From assembly GCA_021791345.1 (NCBI GenBank), contig JAJYWT010000085.1:1-16616 (forward strand): a stretch of DNA of 16,616 nt, given 5' to 3'. Positions 6,832 to 15,339 of this stretch are shown here, piece after piece. The notes beneath the pieces are model-generated. The model was not told the DNA's origin. It saw only the letters and a list, made by a program, of their open reading frames with translations, and did not search any database. This DNA is from a bacterium. GTDB lineage: Bacteria > Chloroflexota > Dormibacteria > UBA8260 > Bog-877. The number at the start of each line of letters is the position of its first letter. Positions within the stretch are counted from its first letter, which is position 1. The translations under genes and the position numbers were made by a program.

Positions 6832-8358
6832 ATGCCCACCGACATAAGCTTGACGCTGATCGTGTTCGTGCCGGCTCTGGGGGCACTGCTGCTGCTGGGT
6901 CTGCCTGTGGACACCGATCTGCAGCGCTTCCGCATCCGCACCACCGCGCTGTTTGCGACGCTCATCCCTTTGCTCATCGCCATCTTCGATGTGATCGCCG
7001 AAGTCGGCAATCCGGCCCAGGGAGCCCTCGCCCAGCCGGCCATCGACGCGCCGTGGCTGCGCCACTTCTTCTTCCAGCTCGACTACCACCTCGGGACCGA
7101 TGGACTGAACCTGATGCTGCTGTTCGCGGTGACGGCGGTGTTTCCCGCGCTCATCCTGGCCAGCTGGCGGCAGCGCGAGCGCTACCGCACGTACTTCGCC
7201 CTGGTCTTGCTGGTGGAGGTGGCCCTGACCGGGGCGCTCGCCACCCAGGATCTGCTGCTCTTTCTGGTCTTCTTCGCCCTGCCTGTGGTCCCCCTCAGCG
7301 TCCTGGTGGGCATCGGCAGCGCCGCCGCCGGCCGGCGCGTGCTGTTCTCCCAGGCCCTCTCCAGCTCCGCTCTGCTGGCGGCCATCCTGATCATGCTGCT
7401 GCGGTCCGGCAACGTCACCTTCGACTTCCTCTCCTTGTCCACCACCAATCCGGTCAAGGGCGCGCCCGGGCTGATCGTGGCGGTGCTGCTGCTGTTTGCC
7501 TTCGCCAGCCGGATGGCGGTGTTTCCCATGCATCGCTGGCTGGTCGACGGGGTGGCCGCTGCTCCGACCCCGGTCGCGATGCTCCTCACCATCTCGGCCT
7601 TGCCGGTGGGAGCCTACGGCCTGGTGCGAGTGCTGTTGAACATGGACCCGCTCGCCTCCCTGCAGCTGGTCCGGCCCGTGCTGGCCCTGGCCCTGGTCGC
7701 GCTCTTCTTTGGGGCACTCGCCGCCCGCGGCAGCCGCGAACCACGTCGCATCGTGGGATTCGCCCTCAGCGCCATCGGCGGCCCGATTCTACTGGGGGTC
7801 ATCTCCTTCTCCGAGACCTCGATCGCGGGCGCGCTCGGCCTCGCCTTCGCCTACTTTTTCTTCGCGCCGTTGTTGGTGCTGACGGTGGGGGCTCTCTGCG
7901 ACCGCGCCGGCCGGCAGCAGCTCGGCGATTTGGCGGGAGCCGCGGCGAACGCTCCCCGGCTCCGCCTGCTCTTCGCGCTGGGGGTGGCCGGGCTCCTGGG
8001 GGTACCCTTCCTGGCAGGATTTCCCGGGCTGTTCCAGCTGCTGGTGGGGAGTTTCGTCGCCCATCGCTACGTGAGCGCGCTGGCCTGCGCGGGCATGCTG
8101 GTGCTCACCGCGGCGCTCTGGCGGTTGCTGGGCGCGGTCTTCTGGACCGGCCCCAGATCCGAGCCGCAGGTGAGTGTGTCGGATTCGCACGGGTCTGAGT
8201 TCTACGCCGGCTGGGTGATGGCGGGGCTGCTCATCGCCTTCGGAATCTCAGCCGGCTACTTCTCACCGTACATCGTCCACGGCACTGATCTGGTGGCCGC
8301 GAGGGTCTCCAGCTATGCGCCGGCTCCGCCCGTTGCTCCCAAGGGGGTCCACAAGTGA
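6832..8358 (+). CDS. NuoM-like antiporter-fold membrane protein with altered channel residues
   Basis: 508 residues, the usual NuoM length, starting directly after the L-like stop. Clear NuoM signatures are YHLGTDGLNL (85-94; NuoM YHLGVDGIS), QDLLLFLVFF (139-148), VFPMHRWLVDG (230-240), AAAPTPVAML (242-251) and VGAYGLVRVL (259-268). Key residues differ. The NuoM E144 position (FFE/FWE) is Ala149, the channel lysine before P-x-F-P-x-H-x-W is Arg227, and the LLK lysine before GAYG is Pro258. The protein is thus recognisably NuoM-derived but unlikely to pump protons by the standard lysine relay. The start of the N-like gene overlaps its stop by GTGA, and the genes on both sides are the expected NuoL-like and NuoN-like partners. 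Confidence 0.85.
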   Translation: MPTDISLTLIVFVPALGALLLLGLPVDTDLQRFRIRTTALFATLIPLLIAIFDVIAEVGNPAQGALAQPAIDAPWLRHFFFQLDYHLGTDGLNLMLLFAVTAVFPALILASWRQRERYRTYFALVLLVEVALTGALATQDLLLFLVFFALPVVPLSVLVGIGSAAAGRRVLFSQALSSSALLAAILIMLLRSGNVTFDFLSLSTTNPVKGAPGLIVAVLLLFAFASRMAVFPMHRWLVDGVAAAPTPVAMLLTISALPVGAYGLVRVLLNMDPLASLQLVRPVLALALVALFFGALAARGSREPRRIVGFALSAIGGPILLGVISFSETSIAGALGLAFAYFFFAPLLVLTVGALCDRAGRQQLGDLAGAAANAPRLRLLFALGVAGLLGVPFLAGFPGLFQLLVGSFVAHRYVSALACAGMLVLTAALWRLLGAVFWTGPRSEPQVSVSDSHGSEFYAGWVMAGLLIAFGISAGYFSPYIVHGTDLVAARVSSYAPAPPVAPKGVHK

Positions 8359-9812
8359 ACCTGGCCTTCATTCAGGACTTCATCCCCATCGGCGTTCTGG
8401 TGCTGGGCGCGGCCGGGTGCAGCTGGTTGGACCTGGGCCAGGGCCGGAGGCGCTGGGGCGGCGACTCGCCCAGTCGATGGGTGGCACTGGCGGCGCTGCT
8501 GGTGGCGTTTTTGGCCAGCATCGGCTTCTGGCACTCCTCGTTCGGTCCGACTCCCCCCGACGTCGAGCACGGAAGCTTTCTGATCGACCGCTTCGCCCTC
8601 TTCTTCTACGCCGCCGGCCTGGCGGCGGCGGGGGCGGTGGTCATCTGCGGCACCGACTCGGAGGCCGAGGTGGCTCCCCACATCGGGGTCTACCACGCGC
8701 TCCTGCTGATGGCGACCGCGGGGATCCTGTTCACCGCTTCCGCCGCCGACCTGATCAGCCTCGCGGTCGGGCTGGCCCTGACCACCCTGCCACTGGCCAT
8801 CGCTCAGGGGCTCAACAAGACCAACCTGGTCGCGCTGCGCACGGCCACTCGCTCCTTGAGCATCGCCGCCGCGCTGCTGGCCGTGTTCGTGGCGGGAGAG
8901 GCCATCGTCGCGGGCGTCGGCGGATCCACCACCCTTCGGGTGATCGCCCAGCGGTCGCTGCCGCTGGATCCCGCCCTGGCCGTGGCGGCGCTGCTGGTGA
9001 TGGTCGGGGCGCTGGGCCAGCTGGGGGTGTTCCCATTCGGTGGCTGGCGCTCCTTCGAGTTGGACCGCGTGCCGCTCGGCGCCGGGCTGGCCCGGACCGC
9101 CCTGCTCTCCCTGGCCGTCGTGGCAGCGCTGCTGCGGCTGCTCCCGGGAGCGCTCGGGTCGGTAGCCCCCGACTGGACGGTGACGCTGGGGGTGCTGGCG
9201 GCGCTGACCCTGATCGGGGCACCGATCCTGGCGCTGCGCCAGCGCCGCCTCCTGGGCGCGGTCCAGCAGCTGCTGATCGCCCAGCTCGCCTTCGGGCTGC
9301 TGGATCTGCTGGACATCTCCCGTTCGGGCACCGCCGCCATGCTCTATCTCCTGCTCACCCTGGTCCCGCTCGCCGCCGCCACCCTGGCTCTGGCGGGCGC
9401 GCTCCGGGGCTCGGGAGAGGAGGACACCCAGGCCGCGCTGCGGGGGCTCTGGGCGCGCACCCCCTGGATGGCGGGGATGCTGGCCGTCCTGGTGGTGGCC
9501 GCCGCGGGGCTGCCGCCGCTGGCGGGGTTCTTCGTGCGGCTCTTCAGCGTCGAGGCTGCGCTTCGGGCCGGGTTTGGCTGGCTGGTGGTGCTGGCGCTGG
9601 TGTCGAGCCTGCTCGGGATCGGAGTCGCATACCGCTGGGTAATGGTCCTGTTTGACGCCAGGGTGGATGGACCAGAGCTGGTCCTGCCCGGCCGGGTGGC
9701 ACTGGTGGGAGTCGCGCTCTGCGGCGCCAGCTTCCTGGGATTCGTGGTGGTCCTGGGCCCGCTGCTGGGCGTGGCCGCGCGGGCCGCTGTACCCCCCCTG
9801 TTCGGCCCCTGA
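8355..9812 (+). CDS. NuoN-like antiporter-fold membrane protein with altered channel residues
   Basis: 485 residues, the usual NuoN length, starting at GTG 8355 inside the previous stop; GGGGG at 8343-8347 is a possible ribosome site. YHALLLMATAGILFTASAAD (113-132) matches the NuoN pattern YY-x-LLLFS-x-x-G-MM-x-x-x-x-x-D. GLPPLAGFFVRL (385-396) matches GIPPLAGFFGKF, with lysine changed to arginine. The glutamate after D-L-x-x-L-x-x-G-L is Ala141. The lysine of EAALKYF aligns with Arg166. The lysine before P-F-H-x-W aligns with Gln222, and the histidine with Gly229. This is the last gene of the run, meeting the aldolase gene tail to tail across six bases. It keeps the fold while the charged translocation path has changed. 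Confidence 0.82.
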   Translation: MNLAFIQDFIPIGVLVLGAAGCSWLDLGQGRRRWGGDSPSRWVALAALLVAFLASIGFWHSSFGPTPPDVEHGSFLIDRFALFFYAAGLAAAGAVVICGTDSEAEVAPHIGVYHALLLMATAGILFTASAADLISLAVGLALTTLPLAIAQGLNKTNLVALRTATRSLSIAAALLAVFVAGEAIVAGVGGSTTLRVIAQRSLPLDPALAVAALLVMVGALGQLGVFPFGGWRSFELDRVPLGAGLARTALLSLAVVAALLRLLPGALGSVAPDWTVTLGVLAALTLIGAPILALRQRRLLGAVQQLLIAQLAFGLLDLLDISRSGTAAMLYLLLTLVPLAAATLALAGALRGSGEEDTQAALRGLWARTPWMAGMLAVLVVAAAGLPPLAGFFVRLFSVEAALRAGFGWLVVLALVSSLLGIGVAYRWVMVLFDARVDGPELVLPGRVALVGVALCGASFLGFVVVLGPLLGVAARAAVPPLFGP

Positions 9813-9820
9813 GCGGGGTC
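9804..9820. terminator. Possible short bidirectional hairpin between convergent genes
   Basis: A six-base-pair GC stem (9804-9809 with 9815-9820, one G-T pair) closes a five-base loop and spans both convergent stop codons. No T-run follows on either side, so it is a weak candidate terminator only. Confidence 0.25.
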
Positions 9821-10751
9821 AGCGCCCCCCGTAGCGGTTCAGCACCTGGTGCACCCTGGCGGTCATCGCCAGCGCCTCGTTCAGCGGTCGCTGCCACATG
9901 TTGCGCCCGAAGATGAACCCGCTGCCCCCGGCCGCCATGCAGTCGTCGATCCGGCCCAGCAGCTCGTCATCCTGCAGCTTGCTCCCGCCGGCGAAGATGA
10001 CCAGCGAACGCCCTCCGGACCGGATCACCCGGGCCAGCATCTCGCGCCGGTCCTCCACCAGGGTGTCGTAAGGAGCCGGGGAGGCTGAGTCGGCGTCGGT
10101 GTGCTCCCTGGGGATGTTGAGTTTGATCACGTCGGCACCCATCTCCGACGCCACCCGTGCGGCGTAATCGATCGCGTAGAGGCTGTTCTGACCGCCCCGC
10201 TTGTCGATGGCGGAACCCCTGGGGTAGGCCCAGCAGATGAGGGGCATCCCGTAGCGCTCACACTCCGCCCGCACTTCATTCATCTGCCGCAGATCGCGAT
10301 CCTGGGCGGGGGACCCCACGTAGCAGGTGTACCCGACGGCGGCCGCCCCCAGCCTGACCGCGTCCTCGACCGAGGATGTCAGCGGGGAGAACGCATCGTC
10401 CGAGCTCGGCACCGCGGTCTTGCCGTTCACCTTCAGCACCAGCGGCAGGCGTCCGGCGTGGTCTCTGAGGTAGCGGGTGGCGAGTCCGATATGGAGGGCG
10501 ATCCCCGAGTAGTTCCCCTCCAGGGCCAGGCGGACCTGGAAGTCGGGGTCCTTGGCCGGAGGGTTGGTGAAGAAGTCCACCGGTCCGTGTTCCAGCCCCT
10601 GGTCTATCGGCAGCAGCAGCAGGGTGCCGTTGCCCGGCCCGTGATCGTATAGGAGAGTGTGCAGGCGGGCCCGCTTGCCCTGGGACAGCCTGAGGTCGTC
10701 GAGGTGGGGGCGGGTCGGGACGGCGGTCGAGCTGGTGCTGATTGTGCTCAT
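9819..10751 (-). CDS. fbaB: Class I fructose-bisphosphate aldolase, DhnA/FbaB type
   Basis: 310-residue cytoplasmic aldolase of the archaeal/FbaB type, which cleaves fructose 1,6-bisphosphate, or forms it in gluconeogenesis, through a lysine Schiff base. Visible family motifs are PIDQGLEHGP (48-57), LVLKVNGKT (104-112), LGAAAVGYTCYVGS (134-147) and WAYPRG (174-179). The probable Schiff-base lysine is Lys210 in GADVIKLNIP. The phosphate-binding segments are FAGGSK (253-258) and GSGFIFGRNMWQ (276-287). Length is normal. The start ATG at 10751 is about 50 bases from the divergent ABC transporter start, so promoters for both must lie in or overlap that gap. Related DHNA-family aldolases act on other sugars or aromatic precursors, so the substrate is inferred. 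Nothing ties it functionally to its neighbours. Confidence 0.92.
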   Translation of the reverse strand: MSTISTSSTAVPTRPHLDDLRLSQGKRARLHTLLYDHGPGNGTLLLLPIDQGLEHGPVDFFTNPPAKDPDFQVRLALEGNYSGIALHIGLATRYLRDHAGRLPLVLKVNGKTAVPSSDDAFSPLTSSVEDAVRLGAAAVGYTCYVGSPAQDRDLRQMNEVRAECERYGMPLICWAYPRGSAIDKRGGQNSLYAIDYAARVASEMGADVIKLNIPREHTDADSASPAPYDTLVEDRREMLARVIRSGGRSLVIFAGGSKLQDDELLGRIDDCMAAGGSGFIFGRNMWQRPLNEALAMTARVHQVLNRYGGR

Positions 10752-10800
10752 GCTCTGAGGTTACAACGTCGCATCAAGCGGTGGGCGCTGACACTGGGCG

Positions 10801-11613
10801 GTGATAATCGCGGATGTGGCAGCCCCAGCCCCTGAGGCGGCGATCGCCTTCGAGCAGGTGGAGAAGAGTTTCGACGTGCGGCCGGCGGTGCTGGATCTCA
10901 ACCTGCGCGTCGGCCCCGGTGAGCTCTTCGGCCTGATCGGGCCAAACGGGGCGGGCAAGACCACCACCATCAAGATGGCGGTGGGGCTGCTGCGACCCTC
11001 GCAGGGGCGCGTCCTCATCGCCGGCTACGACATCCAGCATCAGGGTACCCAGGCGAGGCGCCGACTCGGTTACGTCCCCGACTCCGCCCCCCTCTACGAC
11101 AAGCTGACGGGCCTGGAGATGCTCGAGCTCGCCAGTGACCTGCATCAGATCAGCCGGGAGCGGCGCCAGCGGCGCATCCCAGCGCTGCTCTCGGCGCTCG
11201 ACCTGGAAGCCGCGGCGGGTCAGCTGGTCCAGTCCTATTCCCGCGGCATGCGCCAGAAGCTGGCGCTCTGCGCTGCCCTCATGCACGACCCCCAGGTGCT
11301 CTTCCTGGACGAGCCCACCGTGGGGTTGGACCCGCAGGCGGCCCGCCAGCTCAAGGTGATGTTGCAGACCCTGTGCGCCACCGGCCACACGGTCTTCCTC
11401 AGCACTCACGCTCTCGAGATCGCGGCTGCGCTCTGTGACCGGGTGGGCATCTTCAACCGCGGCCGACTGGTGGCGGTCGGCACCGTGGCGGAGTTGGAGC
11501 GCGCCGCGGGTGCCGCGCCGGGCCATCCCGGGACGCTGGAGGAGGCGTTCATGAGCGTGACCGGCGCCGCCGACCAGGAGACCTCCACGCTGATCTCCGC
11601 CCTCGGGGCCTGA
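10801..11613 (+). CDS. ABC-2 type transporter ATP-binding protein
   Basis: 270-residue ATPase subunit of an ABC exporter, acting at the inner face of the cytoplasmic membrane. Walker A GPNGAGKTT begins at residue 48, the signature motif is the variant YSRGMRQ (146-152), Walker B VLFLDEPTVGLDP covers 166-178, and the switch histidine is His203 in STHALE. The Q-loop glutamine is replaced by aspartate in YVPDSAPLYDKLT; this variant, with the YSRGM signature, is to my knowledge usual in CcmA/DrrA-like exporters. The start is a GTG with weak upstream purines; no better start is seen. The permease gene follows after three bases. The substrate is unknown; drugs, lipids or a natural product are typical for the subfamily. 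Confidence 0.92.
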   Translation: MIIADVAAPAPEAAIAFEQVEKSFDVRPAVLDLNLRVGPGELFGLIGPNGAGKTTTIKMAVGLLRPSQGRVLIAGYDIQHQGTQARRRLGYVPDSAPLYDKLTGLEMLELASDLHQISRERRQRRIPALLSALDLEAAAGQLVQSYSRGMRQKLALCAALMHDPQVLFLDEPTVGLDPQAARQLKVMLQTLCATGHTVFLSTHALEIAAALCDRVGIFNRGRLVAVGTVAELERAAGAAPGHPGTLEEAFMSVTGAADQETSTLISALGA

Positions 11614-11616
11614 CCG

Positions 11617-13269
11617 GTGGCGGCCGGCACCGACCGCTGGGACCCCATGCCTGAGCTGCGCCGACGGTCGCAACTCGCCGGGCTGGCCAGAGCGGGCCTC
11701 GCCGGGCTCTGGAACGGGTGCTGGCACTGCGGACCGGGGCGTCGGCTCGCCACCATCCTGATCCCGGCGGTCGGCGCCCTGGTCTGGGTGGCGGCCACCC
11801 CAGTCGTGGTCCAGCTCCTGCGCTCACGGGCGGTCGGCTCCGGCGCCGGCCTGGAAGCCGGACTCACGACCCTGATGGTGGTCCTGTTCGCCTTCACGCT
11901 GGCGACCTCGATCAGCTTCGCGCTGGCGTCGATCTATTTCGCCCGCGACGTGGAGTGGCTGCTGCTGGCCCCCATCAGCCCCAGGCTCTTCCTCTCTTAC
12001 CGTTTGCTCTCCCAGCTCGGCCTCGGCGCCGCCATCGGCGCCGGCGTCGCGGGACCGGTGGTGCTGGCGGCGGCGGTCGTGTACCACAGCCCGGGGCTGG
12101 TGCCCTTGGTGGCGCTGGCCGTCGGCAGCCTGCTCCTGGTTCCGATGGCGGTGGCGATGCTGGTGGTGGTGGCGCTGGTTCGGGTTGTCCCCGCCAACCG
12201 GGTGAAGGAGGCGGCGGGACTCCTGGTCGGGGTAGTGGGGTTCGGGGTCGCTGCCCTCGATCTGGCCGCGTCGGTGCGGCGGGGGTCGGTGCCCGGGATC
12301 GGGATCAGCGACTTCTCCCGGGGGATGCATCTCCCGGGCTGGCTGTCCCCGACCTGGGCGGCCCAGAGCATCTTCGCGGCGGCCCACGGAAGGTGGGGCC
12401 CAGCCCTCCTTGGGGTCACTGAGCTGATCGCCCTGGCCGCTGTGGTCACGTTCTGCGCCGTCTGGCTTTCCGGCCCGCTGGTGCGCGAGGGGTGGTTCCG
12501 AGCCCAGACCACCAGCCGGCGGGGCGGGCGAGGGCGCCCTCGATTGCGCCGTCGGCCGGTGGTGCTGGCGGTGCTGCGCAAGGACTGGCGCACCCTGCGC
12601 CGCGACCCGGCCCAGCTTGTCCAGTTGCTTCTGCCGATCGGCCTGTTTGCTGTGTACCTGTTGTCGCCGCGGGCCGGCGGACTGGGGCTGGGTCTCTTTC
12701 ACAACTTTCCGAGCTGGTACGGCCCGATGACCACCGCCGCCTTCGCCGCCCTCTTCGCCGCCAGCGGTATTGGGCTCCGGGCGGTCGGTTCCGAAGGTCG
12801 GCAGTTCTGGTGCCTTCGGACCGCCCCGGTTTCGACTCGGACCCTGCTCCTCAGCAAGCTGGTCCTGCCGGGGGTGATCGCGACCACCGCCAGCCTGACC
12901 CTGATGGTGACCAGCGAGCTTCGCAGCGGCACCTCCGGGTTCCAGATGCTCTTCTCAGCCCTGCTGCTCTCCATCTGCGTGGTCGGACTGAGCGCTCTGG
13001 CGACCGGGCTGGGGGCGATCTGGCCCCGCCTTGACTGGACCGATCCCCGCCGCGCCGTGGGGGTCTGGCTGGCGATCGTGTTCATGATGCTGGGGGCGGC
13101 CTACATCGCGGTCTGCGTCGTCGGACTCACCCTCGCCCTGCTGATCACCAACCAGCCCTCCCTGGGTTCCGAACTGTTCGCGTTGGTGGTCCTCATGGCA
13201 ATCGCCGGCCTCACCGCCGGCCTGACCTTGAAGGTGGGGCACAGCCGGCTCCAGGCCCTGGACGTGTGA
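11617..13269 (+). CDS. ABC-2 type transporter permease, large two-module form
   Basis: 550-residue polytopic membrane protein encoded three bases after its ATPase. About twelve hydrophobic segments fall in two blocks, roughly residues 40-285 and 330-545, separated by a basic loop rich in Arg and Gly (about 300-312). SIYFARDVEWLLLAPISPR, a membrane-proximal loop near residues 105-123, is the kind of motif I recognise from large ABC-2 exporter permeases (aligned loop -s-D-x-E-x-L-L-x-S-P-). One chain with two halves suggests a single permease working with two ATPase copies. Start GTG 11617 is used; ATG 11647 is an alternative that removes ten residues. The substrate is not predictable. The stop is followed by a strong hairpin at 13349-13378. 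Confidence 0.8.
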   Translation: MAAGTDRWDPMPELRRRSQLAGLARAGLAGLWNGCWHCGPGRRLATILIPAVGALVWVAATPVVVQLLRSRAVGSGAGLEAGLTTLMVVLFAFTLATSISFALASIYFARDVEWLLLAPISPRLFLSYRLLSQLGLGAAIGAGVAGPVVLAAAVVYHSPGLVPLVALAVGSLLLVPMAVAMLVVVALVRVVPANRVKEAAGLLVGVVGFGVAALDLAASVRRGSVPGIGISDFSRGMHLPGWLSPTWAAQSIFAAAHGRWGPALLGVTELIALAAVVTFCAVWLSGPLVREGWFRAQTTSRRGGRGRPRLRRRPVVLAVLRKDWRTLRRDPAQLVQLLLPIGLFAVYLLSPRAGGLGLGLFHNFPSWYGPMTTAAFAALFAASGIGLRAVGSEGRQFWCLRTAPVSTRTLLLSKLVLPGVIATTASLTLMVTSELRSGTSGFQMLFSALLLSICVVGLSALATGLGAIWPRLDWTDPRRAVGVWLAIVFMMLGAAYIAVCVVGLTLALLITNQPSLGSELFALVVLMAIAGLTAGLTLKVGHSRLQALDV

Positions 13270-13348
13270 GGAGCGACGCGGCGACGCTGTCCCGAACTCC
13301 ATTGGCCGCACCACCCCGCCAGCGCCGGCTGGGGGCGATCCACTTCGA

Positions 13349-13378
13349 GGCTCCTCCGAGAGGGCCTCGGGAGGAGCC
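13349..13378 (+). terminator. Strong GC hairpin downstream of the ABC transporter genes
   Basis: The arm GGCTCCTCCGAG pairs with CTCGGGAGGAGCC (one bulged G) around a five-base loop. It lies between the permease stop and the SRP RNA promoter, so a terminator role is reasonable, but no T-run follows it. An alternative is a structured 3' end that slows exonucleases. Confidence 0.45.
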
Positions 13379-13397
13379 GGCTGGGTGGCAGTAGAAG

Positions 13398-13403
13398 TAG
13401 AAT
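13398..13403 (+). promoter_or_regulatory. Probable -10 element of the SRP RNA gene
   Basis: TAGAAT is a good -10 hexamer about nine bases before the likely RNA start near 13412. No convincing -35 hexamer is found 16-18 bases upstream, where the DNA is the GC-rich foot of the preceding hairpin. Confidence 0.4.
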
Positions 13404-13411
13404 CTGAGTGA

Positions 13412-13652
13412 TCGCGCTAGACGGGGAGTTAGCGGTGCCCTGTACCCGCAATCCGCTACAGCGGGGTCGAATTCCCCTCCTAGGGACGGCGTCTTCGGGT
13501 CAGCTCCGATCACCGAGGTGTTGACGGCCGGGTCCGGCGCAGCCAATCACCGCCAACCCCGTCAGGTCCGGAAGGAAGCAGCGGTACGCGGAGCGACTGG
13601 AGTGCCGTCGGGCTCCCCGGCCTGAGCCCGGAGGTCGACAGGCGCCGGGGAT
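13412..13652 (+). ncRNA. ffs: Signal recognition particle RNA, bacterial large type with Alu domain
   Basis: RNA scaffold of the signal recognition particle, which binds Ffh and delivers membrane and secreted proteins. The S-domain core GTCAGGTCCGGAAGGAAGCAGC at 13561-13582 is diagnostic: it has the Ffh-binding loop and the GGAA tetraloop region. The 5' part, from GCTAGACGGGGAG through GGTGCCC to CCGCTACAGCGGGGTCGA (13416-13470), has the look of the Alu domain found in large SRP RNAs. The long helix 5 can be traced by pairing 13487-13494 with 13640-13647, 13504-13508 with 13629-13633, and 13523-13528 with 13604-13609. The total is about 240 nt, against about 114 nt for the E. coli type. Both ends are estimated from pairing. 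dnaX follows, as in Bacillus. Confidence 0.92.
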
Positions 13653-13681
13653 GTCTTCACAAAGAGGGGTGCGCGATCATC

Positions 13682-15307
13682 TTGACGAACGTGAACTCAG
13701 TGAGACAGAGCCTCTACCTGCGCTACCGCCCGCGGCGGTTCCAAGACCTGGTGGGTCAGGAGGTGGTGGCGCGCACCCTGCGCAACGCGGTGCGGGAGCG
13801 CCGTTTCGCCCACGCCTACCTGTTCACGGGGATCCGGGGCACCGGTAAGACGTCGGCCGCCCGGATCCTGGCCCGGGCGATCAACTGCGAGCAGCCCCAG
13901 GACGGCGAGCCGTGCCTGACCTGTCCCGCCTGCGAGGCCATCGGCGCGGGTCGCAGCCTGGACGTGATCGAGATCGACGCGGCCACCAACCGGGGCATCG
14001 ACGAGATCCGGGACCTGCGGGAGCGGGCCCAGTTCATGCCCAGCGAGCTGCGCATGAAGGTGTACATCATCGACGAGGTGCACATGCTGACCACCGAGGC
14101 CGGGAACGCCTTCCTCAAGACCCTCGAGGAGCCTCCTGAGCACGCCTGCTTCATCCTGGCGACCACCGAGCCCCACCGGCTCAGTGAGACGGTGCTGTCT
14201 CGCTGCCAGCGCTTTGACTTCCGCCGGATCCCGGTGGCCTCAATGGCCCGACACCTGGCTCACATCTGCGAGTTGGAGCAGGTCGCCACCAGCCCCGAAG
14301 TTATGCAGCTGGTGGCCGAGGCGGGGGCCGGATCCCTGCGCGACGCCGAGTCCCTGCTCGATCGCCTGATCGGAACCGAGGATGGGGTGCTCGATCTGGA
14401 GCTGGTGCGGGGGGCGCTGGGGATGGCCGATCCGCAGGCGGTGGGCCGGCTGGCCGACAGCCTGGCGGCAGGCGACTGGTCGACACTCATGAAGGAGCTG
14501 GGGCAGCTCTCCGAGTCCGGGGTGGAGCCGCGCCAACTGCTGCGGTCGCTGGGGGCCACCGCCCGGAGCCGCCATTGGGCAGAGGTCGCCGGGCCCGGCC
14601 CGCGGGCCGGCTTCTGGCTGGCTCTGATGGACGCGTGCGTGCGTGGTGGCGGGGAGCTGCGGCGGGCGGACGATCCGTGGATGGCGGTCGAGGTGATCCT
14701 GCTGCGGGTGGCGTCGGCTAGGCCTGGTCGACGGGAGTCGGGAGAGGCTTCGCCGCGGAACCCGACCGACGCTTCACCTCCCGCCTTGTCGGCTGCAGTG
14801 GAGGCTGCGCCGCCGGCGGCCACCCCCTCCTTGCCGGGAGGCAAGCCTCTGCCGGAGCCCGCTTTCATCCAGGCCACCCCGACGGAACCCCCGGTATTGG
14901 GCCCCGAAGACGGCCGGGCCTCCCCGGTCGGCTCCTGGCCCGCTCGTTGGGCCGAGATCCGAGACTGGGCGCAGCGGAGCCATCCGGGACCCTTTGCCGC
15001 GCTGGTCAGGGAGACCAGGGCCGTCTCCTGCGAGGATGGCCGGATGACCGTCGAGGTCGCCTATCCCTGGCACCTGGACCAGCTTCGAGCGGCTCCCAAC
15101 CGGGCCCTACTCGAGTCCGGCTGCCAGGATGTCTTCGGGCAGGAGCTGGCCCTGGACCTAGTCTTGGCCGGGGAGCCGGCCCCGGTTGCGCCTACCTCTG
15201 GGGCCGAGCCCAGCGCCCTGGCGCTGGCACTCCAGAAGTTCCCGGGGAGCACCGTGCGCAAGGTCGAGTTTCCCGACCCCGGCCGGGCCTCCTCGGTCGA
15301 GCCCTAG
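13682..15307 (+). CDS. dnaX: DNA polymerase III subunit gamma/tau
   Basis: 541-residue clamp-loader ATPase subunit of the replicative polymerase. From the TTG start: YRPRRFQDLVGQE (15-27), Walker A GIRGTGKT (50-57), a four-cysteine zinc site at Cys69, Cys78, Cys81 and Cys84, Walker B with DEVHML (131-136), sensor segment ATTEPHRL, and the arginine-finger SRC motif (173-175) followed by QRFDFRRI. Residues about 350-420 form a Pro/Ala/Ser-rich linker, followed by a folded C-terminal domain (WPARWAEIRDWA onward). TTG at 13682 is chosen because the conserved region begins within 12 residues and GAGGGG at 13664-13669 lies upstream, although 12 bases is a long spacing. GTG 13691 is possible. No A-rich slippery site for a short gamma form is seen. 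Confidence 0.95.
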   Translation: MTNVNSVRQSLYLRYRPRRFQDLVGQEVVARTLRNAVRERRFAHAYLFTGIRGTGKTSAARILARAINCEQPQDGEPCLTCPACEAIGAGRSLDVIEIDAATNRGIDEIRDLRERAQFMPSELRMKVYIIDEVHMLTTEAGNAFLKTLEEPPEHACFILATTEPHRLSETVLSRCQRFDFRRIPVASMARHLAHICELEQVATSPEVMQLVAEAGAGSLRDAESLLDRLIGTEDGVLDLELVRGALGMADPQAVGRLADSLAAGDWSTLMKELGQLSESGVEPRQLLRSLGATARSRHWAEVAGPGPRAGFWLALMDACVRGGGELRRADDPWMAVEVILLRVASARPGRRESGEASPRNPTDASPPALSAAVEAAPPAATPSLPGGKPLPEPAFIQATPTEPPVLGPEDGRASPVGSWPARWAEIRDWAQRSHPGPFAALVRETRAVSCEDGRMTVEVAYPWHLDQLRAAPNRALLESGCQDVFGQELALDLVLAGEPAPVAPTSGAEPSALALALQKFPGSTVRKVEFPDPGRASSVEP

Positions 15308-15339
15308 AATTAGCCCCAACCCGCCAGGAGGGAGATCGC

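Noticed and set aside
6300..8198. Plus-strand 632-codon frame overlapping the L-like and M-like genes
   Set aside because: Runs out of frame through two well-supported genes and is Arg/Gly/Ala/Pro-rich with no domain.
13651..13848. Small ATG frame of 65 codons at the dnaX start
   Set aside because: It overlaps the SRP RNA end and the conserved dnaX N-terminus in another frame, and has no family features.
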